From Acidimicrobiales bacterium (GTDB lineage Bacteria > Actinomycetota > Acidimicrobiia > Acidimicrobiales > Bog-793): a DNA stretch of 39,003 bases. The notes below the pieces were generated by a model. The model saw only the letters and a program-made list of their open reading frames with translations, made no database searches and was not told the origin of the DNA. This document shows positions 22,213 through 31,068 of this stretch, one piece after another (within the stretch, counting starts at the first letter, position 1; the number at the start of each line of letters is the position of its first letter). The translations under genes were made by a program, and so were the position numbers. The stretch is taken from positions 1 to 39,003 of the forward strand of contig DATLTN010000020.1 in the NCBI GenBank assembly GCA_035533595.1, written 5' to 3'.

Positions 22213-23915
22213 ACCCACCCTCCGAGGTGAGCGCCGCCTCTCCGGTCGCGTACTTCTCGATGGAGGTCGCCCTCGACGACGACCTCCCCACCTTCAGCGG
22301 CGGCCTCGGGGTCCTCGCCGGCGACGTGCTGCGCTCCGCCGCCGACCTCGCCGAGCCCGTCGTGGCGGTGAGCGTCTGCTGGCGGGACGGCTACTTCCAC
22401 CAGCTGATCGACGACGAGGGGCGCCAGCTCGAGGAGCCGGTCCGCTGGTGCCCGGCGGCCGTCCTCGAACGACTCGAGGCGCGCGTGCGCGTTGAGATCG
22501 CCGGGCGCTCGGTCGTCGTCGGCTGCTGGCGGCGGGTGCTCGTCGGCGTCACCGGTGGCGAGGTGCCCGTCTACTTCCTCGACACCGACGTCGAGGAGAA
22601 CTCCGACGCCGACCGAGCGATCACCGACCAGCTCTACGGCGGTGACAACGCCCACCGCCTCGCCCAGGAGATCGTGCTCGGCGTCGGCGGCCCGGCGATG
22701 CTCGACGCGCTCGGCATCGCGCCGGGGGCCTTCCACATGAACGAGGGCCATTCCTCGCTGCTCACGCTGGCGCTCTACGAGGAGGAGCTGGCGGCCGACG
22801 GAACAGCAGCCCCGGCCGCCGCGCAGGCGGTGCGCGCTCGCTGCGTCTTCACCACGCACACTCCGGTCGCCGCGGGTCACGACGTCTTCCCGGCCGCCCT
22901 CGTCGCCGACCTGCTCGGCGCGACGCGCGCCGCCGAGCTCGAACGGCTCGGCCTCCTCGAGGGCGACGAGCTCAACATGACCGAGCTCGGGATGCGGCAC
23001 TCCCACTACGTGAACGGCGTCTCGCTCCGCCACCAGGTCGTCGCCCAGGAGCTCGCTCCCGGACATCGTGTCGAGTCGGTCACCAACGGCGTGCACCTCG
23101 CGACGTGGGCCGCCCCGCAGTTCGCGGCGCTGTTCGACCGCCACGTCCCGGACTGGCGGGTCGACAACGCGCTCCTCCGCTACGTCGGCGGCGTGCCGAC
23201 CGAGGAGATCGCCGAGGCGCACCGGGAGGCGAAGCAGGCCCTTTTCACTGAGGTCGCAGCGCGCTACGGCCACCGCCTCGACCCCGAGGCGCTCACGATC
23301 GGCCTGGCGCGGCGCGCGACGCCCTACAAGCAGACGACGCTGCTGTTCTCCGATCCGGAGCGGTTGCGCTCGGTCGCCAAGGCCGGCGGGCCGCTGCAGG
23401 TGCTCTGCGCCGGCAAGGCCCACCCGCGCGATGCTGAGGGCCACGAGCTCATCGAGAGGATCGTCGCCGCGGGAGGCCTGCTCGAGGGCGACGTCGAGGT
23501 GCACTTCCTCCCCGACTACGGCCTCGAGATGGCCAAGCGCCTCTGCGCGGGGACCGACCTCTGGCTCAACAACCCGATCAAGCCCTACGAGGCGTCGGGG
23601 ACGAGCGGGATGAAGGCCGCGGTGAACGGTGTCCCGAGCCTCAGCACCCTCGACGGATGGTGGATCGAAGGCTGCTTCGAGGGCGTCACCGGCTGGGCGA
23701 TCGGCGGCCTCGGCGACGGAGACGACGCGAGCGACCTCTACGCCGCGCTCGAGGAGCGGGTCCTGCCGTGCTTCTACGGCGATCAGCAGTGCTACCTCGA
23801 GGTGATGCGGAGCTCGATCGCGCTGAACGCGTCGTTCTTCCACACCGAGCGGGTAGTGCGCGAGTACGCGCGCAGCGCCTACCGCGAGCGCGGAACTGGA
23901 GGTCGTGATGACTGA
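22209..23915 (+). CDS. glgP: Alpha-glucan phosphorylase, short form
   Basis: This enzyme releases glucose-1-phosphate from alpha-glucans with pyridoxal phosphate. The 568-aa protein is a member of the alpha-glucan family phosphorylases. It starts SPVAYFSMEVALDDDLPTFS and GGLGVLAGDVLRS, has the active-site HMNEGHSS, VTNGVHLATW, and the PLP site EASGTSGMKAAVNG with Lys469. It lacks the N-terminal DUF3417 extension of longer relatives. No other glycogen gene is near. It is coupled to uppP by a 4-nt overlap, and its last codons overlap the next small gene, so the group is probably one transcript. Confidence 0.93.
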   Translation: MNPPSEVSAASPVAYFSMEVALDDDLPTFSGGLGVLAGDVLRSAADLAEPVVAVSVCWRDGYFHQLIDDEGRQLEEPVRWCPAAVLERLEARVRVEIAGRSVVVGCWRRVLVGVTGGEVPVYFLDTDVEENSDADRAITDQLYGGDNAHRLAQEIVLGVGGPAMLDALGIAPGAFHMNEGHSSLLTLALYEEELAADGTAAPAAAQAVRARCVFTTHTPVAAGHDVFPAALVADLLGATRAAELERLGLLEGDELNMTELGMRHSHYVNGVSLRHQVVAQELAPGHRVESVTNGVHLATWAAPQFAALFDRHVPDWRVDNALLRYVGGVPTEEIAEAHREAKQALFTEVAARYGHRLDPEALTIGLARRATPYKQTTLLFSDPERLRSVAKAGGPLQVLCAGKAHPRDAEGHELIERIVAAGGLLEGDVEVHFLPDYGLEMAKRLCAGTDLWLNNPIKPYEASGTSGMKAAVNGVPSLSTLDGWWIEGCFEGVTGWAIGGLGDGDDASDLYAALEERVLPCFYGDQQCYLEVMRSSIALNASFFHTERVVREYARSAYRERGTGGRDD

Positions 23916-24108
23916 TGAGTACCGGGGCCCGCTCCCCGAGACGAGCGAGCCGCTCGACCCCGAGGACGCCGAGAGCCAGCCTGCCCTCGACAGCGAGATC
24001 GATTTCGACGACGAGCGCGAGGAGGACCAGGAGGTGCTCGACGTCGTCGAGGCGATCGAGGCGGGTGTCCTCCTCGACGACCCCGAGGAGGATCCCGAGC
24101 CCGACTGA
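23908..24108 (+). CDS. Small acidic protein, unknown
   Basis: A 66-aa, very acidic protein with about one third Asp/Glu and no cysteine or hydrophobic segment. It starts at an ATG with a well-placed GGAGG (inside the glgP end, 8-nt overlap with its stop codon). The ribosome site and the clean acidic composition support a real gene. A possible short helix lies at about 43-55 (EVLDVVEAIEAGVLL). It may be a charged regulatory or chaperone-like peptide; no family recognised. Confidence 0.55.
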   Translation: MTDEYRGPLPETSEPLDPEDAESQPALDSEIDFDDEREEDQEVLDVVEAIEAGVLLDDPEEDPEPD

Positions 24109-24169
24109 GCGAGTTCGGGCACGCCTCGCCGGTCGCCCGCCGGTTCGGCAGCGGCGTAAGACTGTCGCG

Positions 24170-25009
24170 ATGCCGGAGCTTCCCCAGATCCAGGCGCTCG
24201 CCGAGCGTCTCGATACGGCCCTGCGCGGCCGGCGGCTCACCGCGGTGAAGCCGCTCGGCTTCTCCGGACTGAAGACGGTGAGGCCCTCCCCACAGGAGCT
24301 CGTCGGCCGCGAGGTCACCGGGGTCGACCGGCGCGGCAAGTACGTCGTCGTCTCGCTGAACGAGGGACTCCGACTGCTGTTCCATCTCGGCAACGCCGGG
24401 CGGGTGGACGTCGAGGAGCCGGCCAAGGCGACCCGCCCGAGGGGCGCGGTCTTCCGCCTCGAGGCGGAGGGGGACCTCGGCGTCCTCGTGCGTGAGCACG
24501 GGACCGAGCGCCAAGCGGGCCTGTGGCTGCTCGCCGACGGGGACGACGGGCCCCTCGGGCGCCTCGGCCCCGACGCCGACGAGGACGACTTCAGGACCCT
24601 GATCCGCACCTCCCAGGAGAACCGCCGCCTGCACAGCCTGCTCCGCGACCAGCGCTTCGCCGCGGGTATCGGACGGGGCTTCGCCGACGACATCCTCAAC
24701 TGCGCCGGCCTCTCACCTTTCGCGGCGCTGCGCGGCCTCGACGCCGAGGCCCGCGAGCGCCTCCTCGGCTGCATCGACGGAGTGCTCGCCGCCGCGCTCG
24801 CCGAGGAGCGGACGCGCACCGGCGGCCTCTCGGCTGCACGCCTCGGTGAGCATTTCTCGGTTCACAACCGCACCGGGCAGCCCTGCCCGCGCTGCGGGGC
24901 GACGCTGTTGCGGGTCTCCTACGACTCCTACGAGATCACCTACTGCGCGCACTGTCAGACCCACGATCGGCCGCTCGCCGACCGCCGGCTGTCGCGCCTG
25001 CTGCGCTGA
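24170..25009 (+). CDS. Fpg/Nei family DNA glycosylase
   Basis: This bifunctional base-excision repair enzyme removes oxidised bases and nicks at the abasic site. The sequence starts MPELPQ, giving the catalytic Pro2 and Glu3 after Met removal. The beta-sandwich (RRGKYVVVSL, then FHLGNAG), the H2TH region (IGRGFADDIL) and a C-terminal zinc finger (CPRCG ... CAHC) are all present. The 279-aa length is normal. A TAAGACT sequence ends 7 nt before the ATG, without a ribosome site. Whether it is Fpg or Nei cannot be told with certainty. Confidence 0.9.
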   Translation: MPELPQIQALAERLDTALRGRRLTAVKPLGFSGLKTVRPSPQELVGREVTGVDRRGKYVVVSLNEGLRLLFHLGNAGRVDVEEPAKATRPRGAVFRLEAEGDLGVLVREHGTERQAGLWLLADGDDGPLGRLGPDADEDDFRTLIRTSQENRRLHSLLRDQRFAAGIGRGFADDILNCAGLSPFAALRGLDAEARERLLGCIDGVLAAALAEERTRTGGLSAARLGEHFSVHNRTGQPCPRCGATLLRVSYDSYEITYCAHCQTHDRPLADRRLSRLLR

Positions 25010-25149
25010 GGGCGGTCGAGCAGCCCGCGGACGGCGGTGCGGCCGCTCGGCGGCATCGAGCCGCAGCCCGCGGCTCTCCGGGTGTCCGCGCACACCGCGG
25101 ATCGCCCATCGGGCGCGCCGGCGACTGTCTCGTTGGTGATGTTCTTAGG

Positions 25150-25155
25150 TAGGCT
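25150..25155 (+). promoter_or_regulatory. -10-like hexamer TAGGCT before leader peptide
   Basis: TAGGCT ends 7 nt before the ATG at 25163. The same hexamer stands at the same distance before folP and the metalloprotease gene. The intervening AAGGACG could instead serve as a ribosome site. Confidence 0.45.
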
Positions 25156-25162
25156 AAGGACG

Positions 25163-25222
25163 ATGTCCCCCCGTCCGCACGGCTGTTTCGAAGAGCGGGC
25201 GCAGCGCGGGGGTGACCGCTGA
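25163..25222 (+). CDS. Possible 19-aa leader peptide upstream of MFS exporter
   Basis: The frame reads MSPRPHGCFEERAQRGGDR and its TGA overlaps the exporter ATG by one base (TGATG). It starts 7 nt after a TAGGCT -10-like hexamer, with AAGGA also suitable as a ribosome site. The peptide has five arginines and no hydrophobic part. The overlap would couple exporter translation to leader translation, an arrangement used for attenuation of drug-resistance genes. It may also be only an accidental frame. Confidence 0.4.
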   Translation: MSPRPHGCFEERAQRGGDR

Positions 25223-26685
25223 TGGCCCGCATCGCCGTCTCCCCGTCACAGGAGCTCGCGGTCACCACTGACGAGCTCGCCGAAGGTCTGCAGGAGCAGC
25301 GCGGGAGGGCTTCGGGGAAGCGCCTCCCTCGTCGCAACGTCATCTTCGGGATCTGCGCGCTGGGCCTCTTCATGGCCTCGATCGACGCCACCATCGTCGC
25401 CACGGCGCTCGGCAAGATCGACTCGGAGCTGCACTCGCCGGTGAACTGGGGCGGCTGGTCGATCACGATCTACCAGCTCGGCCAGATCATCGCGATGCCG
25501 CTCGCCGGCAAGATCAGCGACCAGTTCGGCCGCAAGAAGGTCTTCCTCGTCGCCGTCGGGGTCTTCACCGTCGCGTCGCTCGCCTGCGGCCTGTCGACGA
25601 GCATCTACATGCTCGTCCCCCTCCGCTTCGTGCAGGCGCTCGGCGGCGGCGCCTTCCTCCCCTCGGCGAGCGGCATCGTCTCGGACCATTTCGGGGAGAA
25701 CCGGGACCGCGCCCTCGGCATGTTCACGAGCATCTTCCCGATCGGCGGCATCGCCGGGCCTGTCTTCGGTGGGCTGATCACCCAGGACTGGACCTGGCGA
25801 GCGATCTTCTTCATCAACATCCCCGTCGGGATCCTGCTCATCTCTCTCGGCATGCGGTTCATCCCGGTGGTGAAGCCGGTCGGCCGCCGGGCGGTCGACA
25901 AGGTCGGCGTCGCCCTCCTCGCGGGCACGCTGATCAGCGGGATGTACGGCATCACGACCCTCGGCGACAAGGGCAGCTCGCCCGCCAGGCCGAACTTCAT
26001 CGTCGCCGAGGTGCTCGCCCTCACCCTCGGCTACCTCTTCCTCCGCCACTCGAAGCGCGACGAGAACGCCTTCATCCCCCACCGGCTGCTGCTGGGCAAG
26101 GGCTTCGGCACGATGAACGGCATCAACATCCTCTACGGGACGACCGCCCTCGGCTTCGGCGCGCTCGTTCCGCTCTACGCCGAGCACCGCTACCACATCC
26201 GGATCGCGGACGCCGGCACGCTGCTCAGCGCGCGCGCCGTCGGGATGATCTCGGTCGCCGCGGTCGCCGCCTTCATGCTCCGTCGCACCGGCTACCACCT
26301 GCCGATGATCATCGGCTTCACCTCGATCGCCATCGGCCTCGTGATGCTCTCGGTGCACCCCCCGGCGGGCTTTTCCCCCTACTGGTGGCTCGCCCTGTGG
26401 TCGATGCTCACCGGCCTCGGAATGGGCTGCTCCGCCCCGGCGACGAACAACGCCACCCTGCAGCTCGCGCCGGATCAGGTGGCGGCGATCGCGGGGCAAC
26501 GCGGCATGTTCCGCCAGTCGGGGGGGATCATCTATATCTCGATCGCCACGGCGATCCTCGCCCGCGGCTCGACCGCCCACATCCAGGCCGACATCCAGGG
26601 CCACATCTTCCTCGTCCAGGCGGCGATCCTCGTCGTGATGATGCTCCTCGTCTTCCGGGTGCCGAACCACAAGGGGACCTGGTAG
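25222..26685 (+). CDS. MFS transporter, DHA2 (EmrB/QacA) family
   Basis: A 487-aa proton-driven exporter of the 14-helix DHA2 drug-efflux family. The basic N-terminal tail (about 40 residues) precedes the first helix, which contains the family-typical MASIDATIVATAL (motif D1). Motif A is GKISDQFGRKKV and motif C is around GGIAGPVFGG. The remaining helices are evenly spaced. No adaptor (EmrA/HlyD) or regulator gene is adjacent. The exporter ATG overlaps the stop of a possible 19-codon leader. The substrate could be drugs, fatty acids or metabolites. Confidence 0.92.
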   Translation: MARIAVSPSQELAVTTDELAEGLQEQRGRASGKRLPRRNVIFGICALGLFMASIDATIVATALGKIDSELHSPVNWGGWSITIYQLGQIIAMPLAGKISDQFGRKKVFLVAVGVFTVASLACGLSTSIYMLVPLRFVQALGGGAFLPSASGIVSDHFGENRDRALGMFTSIFPIGGIAGPVFGGLITQDWTWRAIFFINIPVGILLISLGMRFIPVVKPVGRRAVDKVGVALLAGTLISGMYGITTLGDKGSSPARPNFIVAEVLALTLGYLFLRHSKRDENAFIPHRLLLGKGFGTMNGINILYGTTALGFGALVPLYAEHRYHIRIADAGTLLSARAVGMISVAAVAAFMLRRTGYHLPMIIGFTSIAIGLVMLSVHPPAGFSPYWWLALWSMLTGLGMGCSAPATNNATLQLAPDQVAAIAGQRGMFRQSGGIIYISIATAILARGSTAHIQADIQGHIFLVQAAILVVMMLLVFRVPNHKGTW

Positions 26686-26798
26686 CAGAGCGTCGCCGCC
26701 GCGCGGCGGACGGATCGCCGGGCGCTCCACTGAGCGGCGGCGAACCGGCGCGGCCGTGCCGCGCGCGGGCCGCGGACTCGATGGTCCCAACCGGTGGC

Positions 26799-26804
26799 TA
26801 AGGT
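26799..26804 (+). promoter_or_regulatory. -10-like hexamer TAAGGT before ECF sigma gene
   Basis: TAAGGT (TANNNT) ends 6 nt before the GTG start at 26811, with no ribosome site. A leaderless transcript is inferred. No GGAAT/GTT pair of the SigR type is seen upstream. Confidence 0.45.
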
Positions 26805-26810
26805 CGGCGC

Positions 26811-27383
26811 GTGGCCGATCAGGCGCATTTCGTCGAGCAGGCGATGGAGCACATGCCCTCGCTGTACTCAGCCGCCCTGCGGATGACCCGCAACCCCTCC
26901 GACGCCGAGGACCTGGTGCAGGAGACCTACCTGAAGGCGTACCGGGCCTACCCGAACTTCCAGGAAGGCACCTACCTGAAGGCCTGGCTCTACAAGATCC
27001 TCACGAACACCTTCATCAACGCCTACCGGGCCAAGCGCCGCCGCCCGGAGGAGAGCGACATCGAGGACGTCGACGAGCTCTACCTCTACCGCCGCCTCGC
27101 GGGCAGCGAGGCCGCGGACGCCTCGCGCAGCGCCGAGGACGACTTCCTCGACCACTTCACCGACGACGAGGTGAAGGCCGCCGTCGAGTCGCTGCCGGAG
27201 GCCTTCCGGATCGCGGTGATCCTCGCCGACATCGAGGGCTTCTCCTACAAGGAGATCGCCGAGATCACCGAGGTGCCGATCGGCACGGTGATGAGCCGAC
27301 TGCACCGGGGAAGAAGGGCGCTGCAAAAGGCGTTGGGACAGTACGGGCTGGAGCGTGGCCTCGTGAAGGCCCAGCCGGGATAG
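26811..27383 (+). CDS. ECF sigma factor, SigR/SigH (RpoE) class
   Basis: A 190-aa group 4 sigma factor that directs RNA polymerase to stress promoters. Region 2 is at about 12-85 ([21 protein letters not shown], then [15 protein letters not shown]). Region 4 is at about 125-180 ([25 protein letters not shown], then [11 protein letters not shown]; given in part). The wording matches actinobacterial SigR/SigH, which answer to thiol-oxidative stress. The gene about 100 bp downstream encodes a zinc anti-sigma factor of the RsrA type, supporting that class. GTG start. Confidence 0.92.
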   Translation: MADQAHFVEQAMEHMPSLYSAALRMTRNPSDAEDLVQETYLKAYRAYPNFQEGTYLKAWLYKILTNTFINAYRAKRRRPEESDIEDVDELYLYRRLAGSEAADASRSAEDDFLDHFTDDEVKAAVESLPEAFRIAVILADIEGFSYKEIAEITEVPIGTVMSRLHRGRRALQKALGQYGLERGLVKAQPG

Positions 27384-27487
27384 TTCGGCGGGGCGACGGT
27401 GGGACCGGTGGAGATGGTGGTGGCAGTCCTAGGGCGGGGGGAGACGATGGAGCAGCGCCAGCGCTGTCGCGCTCGCAGGGTCGGGTC

Positions 27488-27769
27488 GTGAGCACCGACC
27501 AAGAGTCCGAGGGCAGCCGCATCGCGGACTGCGAGGAGACGATCCACACCCTCTACCACTACCTGGACGGCGAGCTCACCGACGACAAGCGGCGGGCGAT
27601 CGCAGCCCATCTCGACTTCTGCGGCCCCTGCGTGGACGCCTTCGGCTTCGAGGCCGAGCTGCGGCGGGTGATCGCCGACCGCTGCAAGGACCACGTCCCC
27701 GAGCAGCTGCGGGAGCGGATCTCCGAGGCGATCCACCACGAGGCCGTGCAGGGCGACAAGGGCCGTTGA
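27488..27769 (+). CDS. Mycothiol-system zinc anti-sigma factor (RsrA-like)
   Basis: A 93-aa anti-sigma factor that holds the upstream ECF sigma inactive until oxidation of its cysteines releases zinc. The ZAS motif H-x3-C-x2-C is at 41-48 (HLDFCGPC), preceded by LYHYLDGELTDDKR, typical of the family. A further Cys lies at about residue 15 (ADCEE), and another near residue 63 (RCKD). There is no membrane segment, so it is soluble. GTG start. The sigma stop is 104 bp upstream, and the two probably share a transcript. Confidence 0.9.
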   Translation: MSTDQESEGSRIADCEETIHTLYHYLDGELTDDKRRAIAAHLDFCGPCVDAFGFEAELRRVIADRCKDHVPEQLRERISEAIHHEAVQGDKGR

Positions 27770-27799
27770 AGCTCCGGGTCGGCGCCCGGGAGGCGTTGT

Positions 27800-27805
27800 T
27801 AGGCT
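27800..27805 (+). promoter_or_regulatory. -10-like hexamer TAGGCT before metalloprotease gene
   Basis: TAGGCT ends 6 nt before the ATG at 27812, with no ribosome site. The spacing matches the other leaderless-type starts in the window. Confidence 0.45.
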
Positions 27806-27811
27806 GGCTCG

Positions 27812-28900
27812 ATGGCTGAACAAGAGGTGACCGACCCGGTTTCCTGGGAGGTCGCCCGGCGGGTCGCCCGCCAGGCCCTGCGCTTCGCCCCGCCGCTCGA
27901 CCCCTCCGTCCGCGCCGAGCTCGAGGCGGACTTCGCGGAGCTGACGCCCCGCGCCGAGGAGCTCGTCGCAGAGCTCACCGGGCTGCACTCCGCCGACGGC
28001 GCGGCGCGTGGGCGCGTCACGGACCGCGTCGGCTGGGTGGACGCGAACGTCAGCTCCTTCCGGCGGCTGCTGCGCCCCCTCGGCGAGCGCCTCGCGAGCT
28101 CCGAAGGGCCGTTGCAGCGGGCGCTCGGCCCCGGGGGGCGGGCGGCGGCCGGCACCGAGGTCGGCCTCATCCTCGCCTGGATCAGCTCGCGCGTCCTCGG
28201 CCAGTACGACCTGCTCCCGGTCGACACCGAGGACGACGGCGACATCGTCTACTACGTCGGTCCGAACATCGTCGCCCTCGAGCGCCGGCACGCCTTCCCC
28301 CCGAAGGAGTTCCGTCTGTGGATCGCTCTCCACGAGGTGACCCACCGCCTGCAGTTCACCGGGGTGCCGTGGATGCGGGACTACTTCCTCTCCCTCGTGG
28401 AGCGCGGTACGAGCATGACGGCACCGGACGCCAAGGCCCTCCTCGAGAGCCTGCGGCGCGCCGCGACGCAGCTGCGCGACGGGCGCAACCCGCTCGCCGA
28501 GGGGGGCGTCGTCGGCCTCCTCGCCTCCTCGGACCAGCTCGCCACGCTGCACGAGGTGCAGGCGCTGATGAGCCTCCTCGAGGGCCACGGCGACATCGTG
28601 ATGTCGCGCGCCGGCAAGGAGCTCGTCCCAGGCGCGGAACGCTTCGCGCGCGTCCTCTCCGAGCGCCGCTCTTCGGCAAAGGGCGTGGCGAAGTTCCTCC
28701 AGCAGGCGATGGGCATCGAGGCCAAGCTCCGCCAGTACGCGGAGGGCGAGCGTTTCGTCGAGGCGGTCATCGAGCACGGCGGCGACGCGTTGCTGGCGCA
28801 GGTCTGGCAGGGGCCGGAGCTGTTGCCGACGCTCGAGGAGGTCCGCGACCCGGAGAGCTGGGTGCGGCGCGTCGAGGGCGTGACCAGCCCCGTCTCCTGA
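27812..28900 (+). CDS. Zinc-dependent metalloprotease, F420-associated family (DUF2342)
   Basis: A 362-aa protein of the DUF2342 family, described in genome surveys as co-occurring with coenzyme F420 biosynthesis. A zincin HEVTH motif (174-178, catalytic Glu175) is in WIALHEVTHRLQF, and the glutamate in EVQALMSLLEGHGD (about 249-262) is the likely third zinc ligand region. The substrate and role are not known. It lies just upstream of tilS with 13 bp between, as in several actinobacteria, so it may be co-transcribed with the tRNA/vitamin operon. Presence of F420 in this organism is implied, not shown. Confidence 0.88.
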   Translation: MAEQEVTDPVSWEVARRVARQALRFAPPLDPSVRAELEADFAELTPRAEELVAELTGLHSADGAARGRVTDRVGWVDANVSSFRRLLRPLGERLASSEGPLQRALGPGGRAAAGTEVGLILAWISSRVLGQYDLLPVDTEDDGDIVYYVGPNIVALERRHAFPPKEFRLWIALHEVTHRLQFTGVPWMRDYFLSLVERGTSMTAPDAKALLESLRRAATQLRDGRNPLAEGGVVGLLASSDQLATLHEVQALMSLLEGHGDIVMSRAGKELVPGAERFARVLSERRSSAKGVAKFLQQAMGIEAKLRQYAEGERFVEAVIEHGGDALLAQVWQGPELLPTLEEVRDPESWVRRVEGVTSPVS

Positions 28901-28913
28901 ACACGCCGGTGCC

Positions 28914-29816
28914 ATGGCGCTGATCCGCTCCGGGCTCGCCCCGCGGCTGCTCGCGCGCTGCACCTTCCCGGCGAGCGGGGAGCCGCTCGCCGTCGCGGTC
29001 TCGGGCGGGCGCGACTCGCTCGCCCTGCTGGCGCTCGCCGTCGCCGCCGGCTGCCGGGTGACCGCCTACCACGTCGACCACGGCCTGCGCCCCGGCAGCG
29101 CCGCGGAGGGGCAGCTGGTGGCCGCCGCGGCCAGCGCGCTCGGCGCCTCCTTCGAGGCGCGGCGGGTGGAGATCGGCGCCGGGCCGAACCTCGAGGCTCG
29201 GGCGCGCGAGGCGCGCTTTGCGGCCCTCCCCGACGGGGTGGCGACGGGCCACACCGCCGACGACCAGGCGGAGACGATCCTCCTCAACCTGCTCCGCGGC
29301 TCGGGCCTCGACGGTCTCGCCGGGATGCGCGCGGGTCCGCGCCACCCGCTGCTCGCGCTGCGCCGCAGCGAGACGCACGCGCTCACCGACGCCCTCGGCC
29401 TCGCGGTCGTCGAGGACCCGAGCAACGACGACCCGGCCATCCTCCGCAACCGCGTCCGCCACGAGCTCCTCCCCCTGCTCGTCGCCCTGTCGGGGCGCGA
29501 CCTCGTCCCGATCCTCTGTCGCCAGGCGGAGATGCTGAGCGACGAGCGCGACCTCCTCGACTGCTTGGCGGGCGCGATCGACGCCGCCGACGTGAAGGCG
29601 CTCGCCGCCGCCGCGCCCGCGTTGCAGCGCCGCGCACTGCGCCGCTGGCTCGGGGGCACGCCGGCCGCGCCGCACCCGCCGGGCGCGGCGGCGATCGAGC
29701 GCCTGCTGTCGGTGGTGCGCGGCGAGGTGCTCGCCTGCGAGCTCCCCGGCGGGCGGCGCGTCGCCCGCTCCAAGGGGCGGCTCGTGCTGCGCGACGCCAC
29801 CCCGGCACCAAGGTGA
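28914..29816 (+). CDS. tilS: tRNA(Ile)-lysidine synthetase
   Basis: TilS converts C34 of tRNA-Ile(CAU) to lysidine with ATP and lysine, allowing AUA decoding. The N-type ATP pyrophosphatase loop is SGGRDS (30-35), followed by the AYHVDHGLR strand, [24 protein letters not shown] (given in part) and NRVRHELLP. At 300 aa it is a short form with a reduced C-terminal domain, as in other actinobacteria. It is followed 32 bp later by hpt, the common bacterial tilS-hpt pair. ATG start at 28914 with no strong ribosome site. Confidence 0.93.
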   Translation: MALIRSGLAPRLLARCTFPASGEPLAVAVSGGRDSLALLALAVAAGCRVTAYHVDHGLRPGSAAEGQLVAAAASALGASFEARRVEIGAGPNLEARAREARFAALPDGVATGHTADDQAETILLNLLRGSGLDGLAGMRAGPRHPLLALRRSETHALTDALGLAVVEDPSNDDPAILRNRVRHELLPLLVALSGRDLVPILCRQAEMLSDERDLLDCLAGAIDAADVKALAAAAPALQRRALRRWLGGTPAAPHPPGAAAIERLLSVVRGEVLACELPGGRRVARSKGRLVLRDATPAPR

Positions 29817-29834
29817 GCACGCCGCACCCCCGAC

Positions 29835-29840
29835 TAAGGT
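29835..29840 (+). promoter_or_regulatory. -10-like hexamer TAAGGT before hpt
   Basis: TAAGGT ends 8 nt before the ATG at 29849, without a ribosome site. It suggests a promoter inside the tilS-hpt gap that would drive the downstream genes separately. Confidence 0.42.
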
Positions 29841-29848
29841 CCGAGCCG

Positions 29849-30418
29849 ATGAGCGCCGGGGTCGCGGGGAGCGGTTTCTCGCTCGAGGGCGCGACCCTCG
29901 GCGAAGTCGTCGTCTCGAGCGCCGCCCTGCAGCAGCGCGTGCAGGAGCTCGGCGCGCAGATCACGGCCGACTACGCGGGGCGCGTGCCCCTCCTCGTCGG
30001 GGTGCTGAAGGGCGCCTTCATGTTCATGGCCGACCTCGCGCGGGCGATCGCCCTTCCCGTCGAGCTCGACTTCATGGCGGTCTCCTCCTACGGCGCGGCC
30101 ACCAAGTCGAGCGGCGTGGTACGCATCGTGAAGGACCTCGACGCGGACCTGACGGGCCGCGACGTGCTCCTCGTCGAGGACATCGTCGACAGCGGCCTCA
30201 CCCTCTCCTACCTGCGCAAGGGCCTCCTCGCCCGTCAGCCCGCGAGCCTGCAGATCTGCGCGTTGCTGATGAAGAAGGGGCTGCAGCGCACCGAGCTCGA
30301 CGTCCCCTACAAGGGCTTCGAGATCCCCCCGGAGTTCGTGGTCGGCTACGGCCTCGACGCCGTCGAGCGCTACCGCAACCTCTCCGACGTCCGCATCCTC
30401 GAGGTCGGCACCCGGTGA
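29849..30418 (+). CDS. hpt: Hypoxanthine (guanine) phosphoribosyltransferase
   Basis: This purine-salvage enzyme makes IMP or GMP from the base and PRPP. The 189-aa product has the PRPP loop [15 protein letters not shown], the early LVGVLKGAF segment and the SSYG flexible loop, all family standard. The start is the ATG at 29849, after a TAAGGT hexamer; a GTG at 29813 would add 12 residues unlike the family. The stop overlaps the folE start by 4 nt (GTGA). ftsH, which often lies between hpt and folE in actinobacteria, is absent here. Confidence 0.94.
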   Translation: MSAGVAGSGFSLEGATLGEVVVSSAALQQRVQELGAQITADYAGRVPLLVGVLKGAFMFMADLARAIALPVELDFMAVSSYGAATKSSGVVRIVKDLDADLTGRDVLLVEDIVDSGLTLSYLRKGLLARQPASLQICALLMKKGLQRTELDVPYKGFEIPPEFVVGYGLDAVERYRNLSDVRILEVGTR

Positions 30419-31008
30419 GCGAGCCGGCAGGCCAGCCGCCGGTCGACCGCGACCGCGTCGCGGCGGCCGTCCGCGAGCTGCTGCTCGCCATCGGCGAGGA
30501 CCCCGACCGCGAGGGCCTGGTCGCGACCCCGGCGCGCGTCGCGGCGATGTACGGCGAGCTCATGACGGGGATGGTCGAGAACCCCGACCGCCACCTCGAG
30601 GTGCGCTTCTCCTCGGACCACGAGGAGATGGTCATGGTCCGCGACATCCCCTTCGCCTCGCTCTGCGAGCACCACCTGATCCCCTTCCTCGGCCGGGCGC
30701 ACGTCGCCTACATCCCGAACGTCGACGGCTCGATCACCGGGCTCTCCAAGCTCGCCCGCCTCGTCGACGGCCACTCGCACCGCCTGCAGGTGCAGGAGCG
30801 GATGACCACCGAGATAGCGGACTCCCTCGACGACGTGCTGAAGCCGCGGGCGACGCTCGTCGTGCTCGAGGCCGAGCATCTCTGCATGACGATGCGCGGC
30901 GTGCGCAAGCCCGGTACCAAGACGGTCACGTCGGCGGTGCGCGGCCTGTTCCACACCGACGCCTCCGCGCGCGCCGAAGCGATGGCCTTCGTGCACGGGA
31001 CCCGCTGA
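30415..31008 (+). CDS. folE: GTP cyclohydrolase I
   Basis: First step of folate synthesis: GTP to dihydroneopterin triphosphate plus formate, in a zinc-dependent decamer. The 197-aa protein shows the family blocks: [21 protein letters not shown] with the Cys and His ligands, QVQERMT, and [10 protein letters not shown] with the second zinc Cys. The full residue set is present. GTG start overlapping the hpt stop (GTGA). It opens the folate block; folP begins 67 bp later with its own -10-like hexamer. Confidence 0.95.
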   Translation: MSEPAGQPPVDRDRVAAAVRELLLAIGEDPDREGLVATPARVAAMYGELMTGMVENPDRHLEVRFSSDHEEMVMVRDIPFASLCEHHLIPFLGRAHVAYIPNVDGSITGLSKLARLVDGHSHRLQVQERMTTEIADSLDDVLKPRATLVVLEAEHLCMTMRGVRKPGTKTVTSAVRGLFHTDASARAEAMAFVHGTR

Positions 31009-31062
31009 GCCGTCGGCGAGCGCCGGGGGCCCCGACCGCTGACCGGGTAAACCGGCACGTCG

Positions 31063-31068
31063 TAGGCT
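31063..31068 (+). promoter_or_regulatory. Promoter candidate for folP: CTGACC-N18-TAGGCT
   Basis: TAGGCT ends 7 nt before the GTG at 31076. CTGACC at 31039-31044 lies 18 nt upstream and could serve as a -35. This is the best -35/-10 pair among the leaderless-type sites in the window. Confidence 0.5.

Noticed and set aside
22017-24122. 701-codon minus-strand open frame opposite glgP
   Set aside because: Antisense frame produced by codon bias; glgP has full motifs, this one none.
27245-28963. 572-codon minus-strand open frame
   Set aside because: Covers the anti-sigma and metalloprotease genes in antisense with Arg/Gly/Leu-rich text; no domain visible.
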